From Icerya purchasi (taxonomy: Eukaryota; Arthropoda; Insecta; Hemiptera; Monophlebidae), in the NCBI GenBank assembly GCA_039619475.1, contig CM077115.1, positions 309,890,734-309,954,733 of the forward strand: a stretch of DNA of 64,000 bases. The letters are read 5' to 3'. Both the position numbers and the translations under genes were made by a program. The notes below the pieces were generated by a model that had not been told where the DNA came from, did no database searches, and saw only the letters and a list, made by a program, of their open reading frames with translations. Positions 35,577 to 46,384 of this stretch are shown here, piece by piece (within the stretch, counting starts at the first letter, position 1; each line of letters begins with the position of its first letter).

Positions 35577-36573
35577 GCCCGAACAGAACAGTTCATTTGG
35601 CCAGCAAACTACGACACGACTAGATATTAAAAAATACTAATAATAGAAAATTCAGGAAGAGAAATTTCATTCATTCTACATTATGGCCGCAACTGCTGGC
35701 AGTGCCCACAATGCTCAATGAAACAAAACAGAAACAAACAAGATTTTTCCATTCTGGAAAAAGGAGCAAAAGAAAAAATAGATAAGTAGATAAATATTTC
35801 TATCTCACATTATGACCACAGTTGCCTGGCAATGCTCACAATGCATTATGAGAAAAAGGAGGTAGTCACAGCCACACTGGACAAAGACTACAATAATGTA
35901 AGAAAAAAAATAAGTAAAATAATGGAGAGAAAAGAAAAAAAAGAAAAAAAAAAAAAAATCAAACAACAATCCTGTTTCTTTCAATAAACCTAAAAAGGAC
36001 AAATAAAATTTTATCACTGGAACAGAGAAGATGAAAAACACACAATGGAGAATAAACACCACAGGACATGAGGTCCTTAGAAAACGCAAGTCTCGCGTCA
36101 TCGAACTGGGTGCAATTAAATAACAAGTGATTAATGTCTTCTCTAAAATTTTGTCGACAATAGATATTACAACCGGTGCAGTGCCCAGTGTTTGAAAAAT
36201 TTAAACCCAATCGGCAATGGCCGGAGCGCAGCCTACACACAACGGTCACAAACCTACGGGTCAAACTAACTGGGACACTAATGCGGTAAAACCAAGGTAT
36301 GGACGGCAAAGATGGTTGGACCATATGAAAATATTTACCAGGTCCTTGCTCTCTACAAATAAGACTTATCCAATCCGCATGATTATTTCTTTTGGCTTTA
36401 TCTAGAAGATCGAAGGATGGGATAAATGGAAACTTAATACCTGATCTAACACCTTCTTTTGCGATTAAATCAACACGGTCACCAAGAGCACTTACCTTTC
36501 TTGAGAGATGTTCGCAATAGAAGAAATAATATATTAGAAAGATGTATTTATTTAAAACACGAGATTTACCCAT
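35541..36573 (-). mobile_element. 5'-truncated LINE with poly-A tail
   Basis: A minus-strand frame of 204 codons (36573-35959) covers the end of a Jockey/R1-type ORF2: LGDRVDLIAKEG is the last RNase H segment, TVVCRLRSGHCRLGLNF is the LRxGHxRL segment, and a CCHC-like knuckle follows (C132, C135, H149, C154). The frame ends at 35959 and an AT-rich 3' region with a duplicated 125-base block leads to a 35-base poly-A tail, seen as T at 35541-35575. Length and tail fit a truncated insertion. The copy retains an open frame over its last 200 codons, so it is not very old. Confidence 0.85.
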
Positions 36574-37609
36574 ATGAACCAGTAACGGTCTTAGATTTAC
36601 TCAGGTGCCGACTTTTATGCCTAATCGAAATTATTATATTTAAGGAAGTTCTGAAGATGCAGTGTTCACCTGATTTCCCTAAATTCGTAAATGTACAATC
36701 GATCCCGGATCGATAGTTCAATTCAAACAACGTACGACTATATTAGAATTATTGTCAAGTCTTGTAGTTCTTTCGGATAACATTTTCCACGAACAAAACC
36801 AATTTGCACTTATTCAGAGTAACTAGCTTTTTGTCAACGTATTCGATTCGTTATCCAGTAAAAATTACTGAATTACTGTTAAGTCGAACTTACAAAGAAA
36901 AAAAGCAATGACATGCAATAAAAAGCATGAGCCAAAAAAAGGTCGTGAACGAGCGCATCTATCATTTTCATTTACACACTCGCACATATATTCGTAATGG
37001 CTAGGAGGGCGCAGAGAAACAAAGCTGGATTACACCAGCGACATTCGCAAGTTCCGCATACATCAAGCGTCAGCTTAGGAATTAAACTAGAAACTGAAAA
37101 TAATGCAATAAAATAAATATCGTAAAAAGTAATAAATTAATGTAATTTTCAAAATTTTTATTACAAATTTTATGCTAAAGTTCTTTAAAAATTAATCTCC
37201 CATTAATTAAAAAACTAAAATTCCCCACTCTCACTGCAAGAGTCGAGTGTTTTCTATAATCAAAATATTTTTTCAATCTTGTCTTCCATCCCACTGAGAA
37301 AAAATTCTGCGGATACCCGTAAATATTGTACATTGCATTGAGATTGTCTTATTACCAGGTATAATTGAAATTTTTACAAGCAGTGACCAAAATCTGGTAA
37401 ACAAAGGTAATATTGAACATATTTAAAATTTTGCTACTAAATGTGCTTTGTGTAGTCGAAGAAAATTAAATTCTTCCATACTATTAGTTTAAATTTGGAA
37501 CTAAACATTTTAACAAATATAACACTTTATTAATAAACGTAGGTCCATTTAAATTATTGTTAAATTTAATAATTTTATCATCTGTTGAAAATTCGTAGCC
37601 TCAAGTTGG

Positions 37610-37646
<37 letters not shown>

Positions 37647-38509
37647 CATATATTTTAAAATAAACCATCCCTTAAGGGAGTGATATGAACTATTGAAATC
37701 TTAAGTTTCTGCTTAAATAATCAATATTTATGAACAGTTATTATATAACCTATTGTGGAACTAGTCCAGTGACGAGTTCTTACTAATATGTAACAAAAAT
37801 GAATGGTAATGATTCACAAATGGTTATATAATCAAATCGAGAAGATATGTGCGCTTGTGGCGCTTAATGCCATTTTTAATGTTAAATAGTTAAACCGTGT
37901 AGTCACCTTTCGTGTTAGATGGCAAAGTCACGGATGACACTGTTAACCATCTTCATATCGAAATTACAATGGATATCTTCGTTACGCTGAAATCAACAAG
38001 CGTTTTTTATCACATGAAGAATAATATTTTGTTGGTATTGGATGATATCTCTTTTTGATCAAGAGGTCATCCTCGAAACTGTACTCTATATGTCCAAATC
38101 AGACGCAGGATCGTTTGATATAGAAGACGTTTATTACATAGACTAAGTGGCGACTTCCTGCCAATTAGCCAGTACATCTCACTAAGCTTGCACTTCAGTT
38201 TTAGTTTTTTTTTATCGATATAGGTCTTCCACTACGACGTGAATCGAGATTCAATCCAAGATATACTTCATTGACCTAGACTGAGGTATGTTAATACAAA
38301 TCTGGTGCTTCTTTGCAACGATTTATTACATGTCCGGAAAAAAAAGTATTTGTTTTCAAAACTTTCGAGTTTTCGGCGTCCCAAGGGTTTGAATATGAAG
38401 TTGTAAGCTCGGCTATATTTTTCCTATGAAACGGTTCTTTAAGCATATGTTTGAGATACGTTTCAGTTTCTTCAACGTTTTTACTCGGGCTATTACTTAC
38501 GCGAACTTA
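36574..38509. other. AT-rich stretch, no gene seen
   Basis: A (TA)n microsatellite lies at 37613-37642. No coding or element-end signal is recognised in the rest. Confidence 0.4.
37613..37642. repeat. (TA)n microsatellite
   Basis: About fifteen TA dinucleotides in intergenic DNA. Confidence 0.9.
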
Positions 38510-38883
38510 CTCTTTTTGCTGTTTCTGGCCCAAAAGGAGAGGTTTAAATAATTTTTTAACCGTAATTTTTCGATTTCATGAAAGGACTTCTGCATTTTAT
38601 TTCATATTTTGAATTTAACTTTTAAAAGGTTATTTGGTGGGGAGTTATGAATTTTTTAAGGGTGATTTTTGAGGTTGTTTTAAATTCCATATTATATATA
38701 TTCATGACAGTTTTTTGTTTTTTTTTTGCCGCCTAGGGTAATCGATGTTAGCGTGAACTTGTAAATTGTCATAGATAAAAGTTTAATTGTAATTTTATAT
38801 TCCAGATTTCGAAATTAATAAGTTAAACCGTTCGTGAGTTATTAATTTTTATTTGATATTTTTGTCGTTTCTGAACCATCTTA
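38510..38883 (+). mobile_element. Helitron fragment related to 58160-58505
   Basis: Blocks shared in order with the Helitron at 57999-58963: gtttaaataattttttaacc, gtaatttt, ttatntggtg, gaattttttaaggg, ttccatatta, cgcctagggtaatcg/cgcccagggtaatcg, taaattgt, agtttaattg, and tgtcgttnctgaacnatctta. It is cut at 38883 by another Helitron. Confidence 0.75.
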
Positions 38884-40136
38884 TCTAATATCTTTAAACG
38901 AGCAATTCTTATATTGATCTATATATTGATCCATATATATATATTTCGCGTATCTCGGAAACGGCTCTAACGATTTGGATGAAATTTGCACACTAGGGGT
39001 ATTTTGGGCCAATAAATCGATCTGACAAGGTCTAATCCATGGCAAAATTCGGTTTCGTGAGTTTTAAATGAATTTTAATGTTTTCAATATGATACGAAAC
39101 AGGGTTAGTGGCGCGATCTTTCGACGACGATCTAATAGTTTGTTCTTCATTTATTATTATTTTTTGATTTTCGAACGTCGTCGATTATCAGCTCTGGTAG
39201 TGTCTTTGTGTACGGGCCGGTGTGGCGTCAATACTGGTAGGGCAAAGCAATAAAACATATGGTCGGCAAAACTGGCGAGCGAGTAATTCCAGATATCTGG
39301 AAAGCACGCGGAAGGAATAGGCAAAAAAAACACCGGTCTTGCTAATCAGTCGATCAACGAGCGGTCACATAATGGCGGTTTGAAAATCATGCGCTACGCA
39401 TTCAGTAAAAATATATATGTATATATATATGACAAAAAAAAACATAAACGAATCGAAAATATCGTAACAAACAGTTCATTTTTTATTTCTTTTGTATTAA
39501 TTTTATATTTAAATAAGAAAAAAAACTGCTTTTTAATAGCTACTAAACAAAAAAAAGAAAAAGAAAATCGGTTAATAAACAAAGAAGGATTTTGCCTATT
39601 TACATACAGATATTAAATATTTCGTGTATTTCTATATATTTGTTTGTGAAAGAGAATTACGGAGAATATGTTGTGCACATTTCAAAAATCCCTACCCTTA
39701 TTACATTTTGCAGTGATTTAGTCGACAATTTTTTCAAATTTGTTGGAAAACAGCTGATCACAGGTAAAATTACAAGACGCTTTTTATTTGTTTTTATAAC
39801 GAATAAACCGATAGATAAAGTTGACGACCCTGTATACCTAAAATATAAATGTTCTAATAAAAAACGTATAGAAATATATTTATAAAAATCAACGTGTGTA
39901 GTCATTGAAAACATCTTCCAACCATCCGGGGAAAGTGAATTCGAAGGACCTCTACATTTTTGTTGCATTTAGTATTGAAAAACAAAGTTGTATGGAAGGA
40001 GGCTTTTAATTCTCATAAATGCGTTCATAAATTAGTTTAAAAATATTTCATTTTTTGTGAATATGTATGAGATTAAAATAAAGTTAAGAAGTTACAAAAA
40101 TAAATACCGAGCAAAGCTCAGTTGCCCAGGTACTAG
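38884..40136 (+). mobile_element. Non-autonomous Helitron, 1253 bp
   Basis: The left end reads A|TCTAATATCTTTAAACGAGC and the right end has a hairpin (gagcaaagctc, 40109-40119), then gttgcccaggta and CTAG (40133-40136) before T. This is the rolling-circle element pattern: insertion between A and T, 5' TC, 3' hairpin plus CTRR. The interior has cgtatctcggaaacggctct near 38952 and several AT-rich frames with no Rep or helicase motif, so it depends on another Helitron for movement. It lies inside an older Helitron fragment. Confidence 0.75.
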
Positions 40137-43100
40137 TATATAATATACGGAATCCTAATATCCTACACATATGTTGTGTACAGATTTTTTTTTTTTTTTT
40201 TGGTACTAGAAAAAGTATCTTTAAACGTAGGTGAAGTGTGAGTCCTATATTCTTGGTAGTGTATTGAAGATTTTGAAATTATGGTTCGTAGCGTATTAAA
40301 CCCCTAACAGCACTAATAAGATTAGGCGGAATAGAATAAAATTTAACGGAGTTTTGAGAACGTGCAGTAGTTTATTTACCTGTAATTTTAAACAAAGTAA
40401 AAAGGATATTACTAGTCGTATTATAATTGTACTAAAATAATATAAACGTGAAGAAATAATGATGAAACGTGTATTTGATTTTCTTTCAAAAACGACAGCG
40501 ATAGGAAATAAATAATAAATAAGAAGTTTTTCACAATTCGGTGATTTTGTCGTTCAGAATTGTAGTTCTCTATTTGCAAATGGCTCTCTATATCTTTCTA
40601 AGGTTAACCCAAATACCGTGCTTCGGATACAACAATGGTACACCTTTCAAGAATTGTATCGGCGATTCTGTTTTCGCGCAAGGAGATATCAAAAATCTCG
40701 AAATAATCTCAGCTAAGGCGTATTTTACCGTCAACTTTGCAAAACGCATTCCTAGAAGCGATGAACAACAAAAAATTAGTTAATATATAATTTTCTTTGC
40801 AATCTTTTTCATATATTAGACACTTAAGTTATAACATAATTACGGATATTGCGTAAAATATATAAATTTTAATTTAACTGTAAAGGAAAAGAAAACGAGA
40901 GTAAATACTGGTTTAAGTAAATTAATTTTACGAATTTACTATTAACCGATTACATTGAATTAAGGTAGAAAGAAAATCTATTTCGCCGATTTTTTATCAG
41001 TATACTCGTATGTCTTTGTCTTTTGCTCTGAGGTCAATCTTTTGGCGTGAATATATTTCTGCTTTATACAAAAAAAAAAAAAAAAAAAAAAAGGCTACAA
41101 AAAAATTTGCGTTTACAAAAATCATAACGATGACTTCATCGGTATCGCTTTAATTTTTCTAGAAAATTTGCTAGAAATAAAAACAATTTAACTTGACTTT
41201 CTTGTTTCTATTCTTGTATTCTTACAAATCTTGGAACGCTAGGATCTCGAAAACGGTAGAGATAATTTTTATAAAAATTAGCACCTAGAAGGATCTGGTT
41301 TAACGAAAAAAAAAAAAATGTTCTACGTCATTTGAACGCGATAGTGTCGAAACGATAACGTTAATATCTCGAATACGACAGAGGCCAATTTTAATGAAAA
41401 ATGGTACTTACAATTTTAGATGATCTGGACCCGTAGAAGGTTTGCGAAAAACAAAAAAAGAAAACCATTAGGAAGACGTTACTTCTGTTTATTTCGTTAC
41501 AAATATATAGAGTTTTAGGTTAAAAAAGACCTTGTAAAAAAGCGTGAATAAAAATCGAACCGATTATATTATTTCTAGCTATTAAGCAAATTACGTTATT
41601 TCGAACTAAAATCGTTTTATAGCGAAAATTTCCTTCTTTTTTACTTTTTTATTCGTATAATATTCGTACCGTATAATTTTCGTTTTCATTTCTCTTGTAC
41701 GTTCTCATTTGTCCATAAATGTTAATCAAAAATTGTAAAATTAATACAAAAAAAAAAAAAAACTCAAAGGAAGGCTTACGCATTCGTTAATGCAATAATT
41801 TTGCATAATGTTTTGCAACTTGTGCTGGTTTGTAACAAATTGCCTTCCAATTGATTCTTTTTCCAAGCGGTTTCCATCTCCAGTTTTAGTTAATAAAGAT
41901 AAAACTCATAACTTCAATAAGCGGTTAATATTGTGTATCGATTGTCATACGAGCTCAAAAGCAAAGTTTAATTTACACAGTCTGTAAATTTGTATCTGCA
42001 TTACAGAAGGTAATTGTCGAAAATCACCACAAAATACCATATTCACACTAGTAAACGGATGGCCGTGGTCGTATAAAATATATTGGAAATCGAGAATAAA
42101 TTAAATTGACCAGTACTAATCGTGCTATATTTCATCTATTAGTACTATCCGTACGTTTTTGAATGTAGTACGGAACAAATTTAACACTTTAACAGAGTAT
42201 TATTAGTATACGAAAGGCTGAGAATACGCGTTGTACCATTTATTATATACCTGAAACTATTACACCATTGGATGCGACTAACGCATTGAGTAGGTTATTA
42301 TGTTCTTGTGAGAAACGGTTACAAGTTAGCGTGAATACCTTCACGGTAAACGATTTACCACATCATTCAGTTGCACCAGTAAGAAATATCTGAAGTGGTT
42401 CGTTCACTATTGCAAATATACAACCTATATTATAGCTTCTAATACGAGATCTCTTTAGCGTTCATTAGTGCGATACATACTTCTAATTTCGGCAATGTAT
42501 TTTTCGGAAAATATAATGTAATATTCTAAATAGAAAACATTATAAACTCTTAAAAAACATTTTCGTGATTCAGTATTTCTGTAAATGAATAAACAAAATT
42601 TACTAAAATATTTTTTTTTCGTCCCCAATTTCGAGAAACATTTTAACATTCCGCAGATAATTTTGTAAAACTTTCTTCTTGCTATCTTTTAAGGTTTTAC
42701 GCGACAATTCTCGAAATTTAGAAATAAAAAAAAAGCACATAGAATACCACGCGGCGATTTTTAATTTTTGCTAGGCAATTCGATGTAATTTTCACGCAAT
42801 TGCGTGTTTTAATTTACATGTTAAATGAGCCAATTCTTCGTTCTAAATTTAACGGCATGAAGTTCTGAAATTATAGGAATTTTAAAATGAACAGATTAAT
42901 TTAAACAATATTCTTATCACATTATCCGGGGAAGAACGACGAATCTCTTAAAAATAACAACGACGGTAAAGAATTTTGTTAGATACTTCAGAAAATTTAC
43001 TAATGAAATTAAATGCAGGTCCCCGAACGTGTATCAGCATAACAATTAATAAAGATGTAGTATGATTTTCTGAATGCTACTATTTTACTTAATAATATTT

Positions 43101-43370
43101 TAAATAGACTGAACGAAATAAGAAATCAAAATTCGTTTTATGCCTTACTAGTCCACAGATTTAGCAAAAGAGTGGCGGCTAGTTAATGTTTTGAAAAATG
43201 GAAGGTAACGAAGCGTTTTTTTTTTTTTTGATGAGCTAGAAGATGAGAGAATTTCAGACCCGGAATCGTACTTCAAAGTCAATGTGTACTATTACTCTTT
43301 AGATATATTAATTTCTCTGAGAACTAAATGAAGATTTCAGGGCCTCTGTGACCCGAGTAGAAAGTTCGAA
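40137..43370. other. AT-rich stretch, no gene seen
   Basis: No gene is supported. A degenerate direct repeat of about 125 bases occupies 41240-41450, with atctcgaaaacggtagag... and atctcgaatacgacagag... as unit starts and ggatctgg/tgatctgg near the unit ends. A-runs lie at 41069-41091 and 41746-41761. Confidence 0.4.
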
Positions 43371-44040
43371 GTGTTACAACCGGTGAAACTCTTATCTTTT
43401 TCAAACGAAATGATAAAAAAGTATGCCGGAAAACTGTCTGCTGAATACAGTAAAGACATTTCAGTTGATTTGTATTGTTCACAATTAATTGCTTTGAAAA
43501 TATGCTTAAAATCTGAAATTCAGAAAATTCACTCCATTTTAATAGAACTCAAGGAATTATTACTGATAAAATTCAATAGCCTTGCATCCAGTTTTCCGGA
43601 GGTAATAGCAGCATGCTGTCTATTTTTGACCATTCCGGTTGTAACTGCCACAGCTGAAAGAAGTTTCTCGAAATTAAAACTGATAAAAAATTATCTTAGG
43701 ACTTCAATAAGAACGGCTTTCAGACTTGTCATTATTATCCATAGAGGCAGGAAATCTAGAAAAGCTGAAATCGTCTTCATCTACGGATGATCTAATAAAT
43801 AAGCTCGCCGAAAAAAGAGGGGGGAGAAAAGTATATATTTGATTGAAGTGGAATTGTTTTGATTGAATTGTGTAACTTAGCTCCCAGGAGCATTTATTGT
43901 AAGTAATAATTCATAATTAATAAATAATTATTTTAATTTAATGCGAGCGTTTTTGTTTATTTTGTGAAAAGTCTTTACAATTTATTAGGGCCCCCGACAA
44001 ATTTTGATACAGGGCTCGTCTAAGGCAAACTACGCCACTG
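43371..44040 (+). pseudogene. hAT transposase end with 3' terminal repeat
   Basis: The frame from 43371 carries the hAT C-terminal domain: LTIPVVTATAERSFSKLKLI followed by KNYLRTS. A frameshift near 43710 puts the rest, with RLSDLSLLSIEAGNLEKL and DDLINKLAEKRG, into a neighbouring frame ending near 43840. About 200 bases on, ggcaaactacgccactg (to 44040) is a typical hAT right terminus. The matching left terminus was not found, so the element is truncated or deleted at its 5' side. No function is expected. Confidence 0.85.
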
Positions 44041-44912
44041 ATTAAATGGTAAATTCTAACTCAATTTACAATTCCACTGTGGCATATTATAGAATACAGA
44101 GAATAGTGATTTGATTTTTGTCGATTACACTTTAAATAATTTAACGTTAATTCGATACAATTTATACATATGTGTTTTCGTGTTACGTTTCGGTAATAAC
44201 ATTTTTTGAAGAAAAAAAAGTGTACACGACCCGAATACTTTCAATTACAAGGAGGGAAACAAGTATAATTTCTTTTTTATTAATCTAAACGTTAGGTTTT
44301 TTTAATTTCCTTTAACCCGATTATTTTCATCGCTTATGACAAAATCATTTTGATTTCCAATATTTTTTGCCGTCTCGGCGAACACACCACTACCTATAGA
44401 TTAGAAACCGTTATCCATTTTCAAAGAGTAAGCAAATCGTTTGCTCGAGCGATTTTATGTATAACCAACCGAAAGGATTGTGCTAGCAATGTTTCTGCGA
44501 GGAGGATATGTTTCGACATGCAGACTTTGCAGGACTTTTAACATTCATCCAACCAAAATGACCGCAATATTAACTATTATTCGGGTTTTATTCTTGTTCT
44601 TGTCTGTACACTTTTAGTGAGATGCTTTGCGAATAAGTAACTAAGTGAAACGATTTTGCTAAGCTTTACACCTCTACTACACTGTCTGTTCTAGCAATGT
44701 GCTTCTAAATTTATATTTGATCTGTATCTAACTAGAACTAATTAACGCCTAGTAACAACCTGTATTCCTATTCAATCGTTTCAATTGTAACGAAGGATGC
44801 ACTTGATGTACATTTTTTACAAGAGCTGCATGTGTCAAGTCCGCTTATTTAAACATGTACGTTTCTAAGAGACTCTTTTGGGGGCATAAAGAACACATTT
44901 TATACCTGCTAC

Positions 44913-44943
<31 letters not shown>

Positions 44944-45232
44944 ATAACTTTTATACATACGTGGCGCGAACAAAAATTCCAAATGACAGACTAATTACAA
45001 ACGCCTTCAATGTAATACAAATGCAATCTGTCATACGTCTGTGTCAACCTGCGCACGCGTTCGCTGTTATTGCCTTTGCCAGATCTAACACTTGTATCGT
45101 ATTCTATTAAGGTTATTATTTAAAAAAATAATTTCTGGTCTTCTCGCACAGAATCGATAAAGTTAGTAGTTGAGTACTCTAGCATAACTAGATTATCGTG
45201 ACTACAGTATATATATATGTATATATATATAT
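44041..45232. other. AT-rich spacer
   Basis: No gene seen; the 63-codon frame 44350-44541 matches nothing I know. A (TA)n microsatellite lies at 44917-44941 and another stretch of TA repeats at 45209-45232, directly before the large foldback. Confidence 0.4.
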
Positions 45233-45680
45233 AACTCGGCCATTTTGGCCTCGCAAGGGGCTGTGCCCCTTGACTCCTCTTTATTTCATTTCTATCTCTT
45301 TCTCTTCTATACTAATGTATAAAATGATCAAAATTTACAACGTAATTCTTACTGGCATCAACACAAAAAAAGTAACATAATCACAAAAATTCTATCCTAA
45401 CATTTAACTTTCATTATATAAAATTAAGACACTTTTTCGTTACATTTTTCGTTACATATTTCATTACATAAAATTGTGACATTTTTTAAATAACAATAAC
45501 AAAAATCTTATAAAATTAACAAACGTTACATAAAATTGGGACATTTTGCGTTACATAAAATTGTGACATTTTTAAAATAATAACAAAAATCCTATAAAAT
45601 ATAACAAACGTTATATAAAATTGGGACATTTTTTGGGATATTTTTTCTAATGAGGGGTAGCCTAAGAGTTACGTTGTAAT

Positions 45681-45712
<32 letters not shown>

Positions 45713-46105
45713 TAATTACAACGTAATTCTTAGGCAACCCCCCATTAGAAAAAATATCCCAAAAAAATGTCTCAATTTTATGTAACGCAAAATGTCTCAA
45801 AAAATGTCCCAATTTTATGTAACGTTTGTTATATTTTATAGGATTTTTGTTATTGTTATTTAAAAAATGTCACAATTTTATGTAACGAAAAATGTAACGA
45901 AAAAATGTTTTAATTTTTGTATAATGAAAGTTAAATGTTAGGATAGGATTTTTGTGATTATGTCATTTTTTTTGTGTTGATGCCAGTAAGAATTACGTTG
46001 TAAATTTTGATCATTTTATACATAGTATAGAAGGGAAAGAGACAGAAATGAAAGCAAGAGGGGTTAAGGGGCACGACCCCTGGCGAGGGCAAAATGGCCG
46101 AGTTT
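45233..46105. repeat. Giant foldback element, arms about 400-450 bp
   Basis: The left arm begins aactcggccattttggcctc and the right arm ends gagggcaaaatggccgagtt. The arms pair over most of their length, meeting at an AT-rich centre near 45695 (attacgttgtaattaatatata). Within each arm short motifs recur (cgttacataaaattgtgaca in several versions). No coding frame is present. It is flanked by TA-rich DNA on both sides. The structure fits a foldback or long-TIR MITE; the superfamily is not clear. Confidence 0.92.
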
Positions 46106-46129
46106 ATATGTATATGTGTATATTAATAC

Positions 46130-46384
46130 CTATACAATTTCTAGGTCCTTCTCCGAATGGCAGATAAGAGCAGGATATAATTTTTGATTTATTTTCTGGT
46201 GAAAATCGTTCCGGATCAAATTTTTCAGGCTCCGGGAAGTAAGTTGGATCCATATGTAAGCCTTGAATAGGAGTTATTATCTTCGTGCCTTTTCGCAACA
46301 CTACGTTGCAGTCACCCGGTATCTTAAAATCCGCTGTACAAGTGCGGAAAATAGCTGGAACTGGCGGATACTTCCTTAACGTTT
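46130..46384 (-). CDS. Cytochrome P450 exon (CYP6-like)
   Basis: This minus-strand exon of 255 bases runs from an acceptor (ttttatag, before 46384) to a donor (CIG then gtatt, after 46130); both introns split a codon after its first base. It encodes ETLRKYPPVPAIFR (K-helix, the ExxR motif), then GLHMDPTYFPEPEKFDPERF (the PERF region) and LPFGEGPRNCIG, the haem loop with its cysteine ligand. These are hallmark P450 motifs, and an intron at this place in the haem loop is common in CYP6 genes of the CYP3 clan, membrane-bound monooxygenases often involved in detoxification. There is no stop or frameshift, so it may belong to a live gene, but I find neither the I-helix exon nor the final exon within several kilobases. 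The giant foldback starts 24 bp beyond the donor. Confidence 0.9.

Noticed and set aside
45198..45380. Open frames inside the giant foldback
   Set aside because: They are by-products of the palindrome and TA repeats and show no protein motif.
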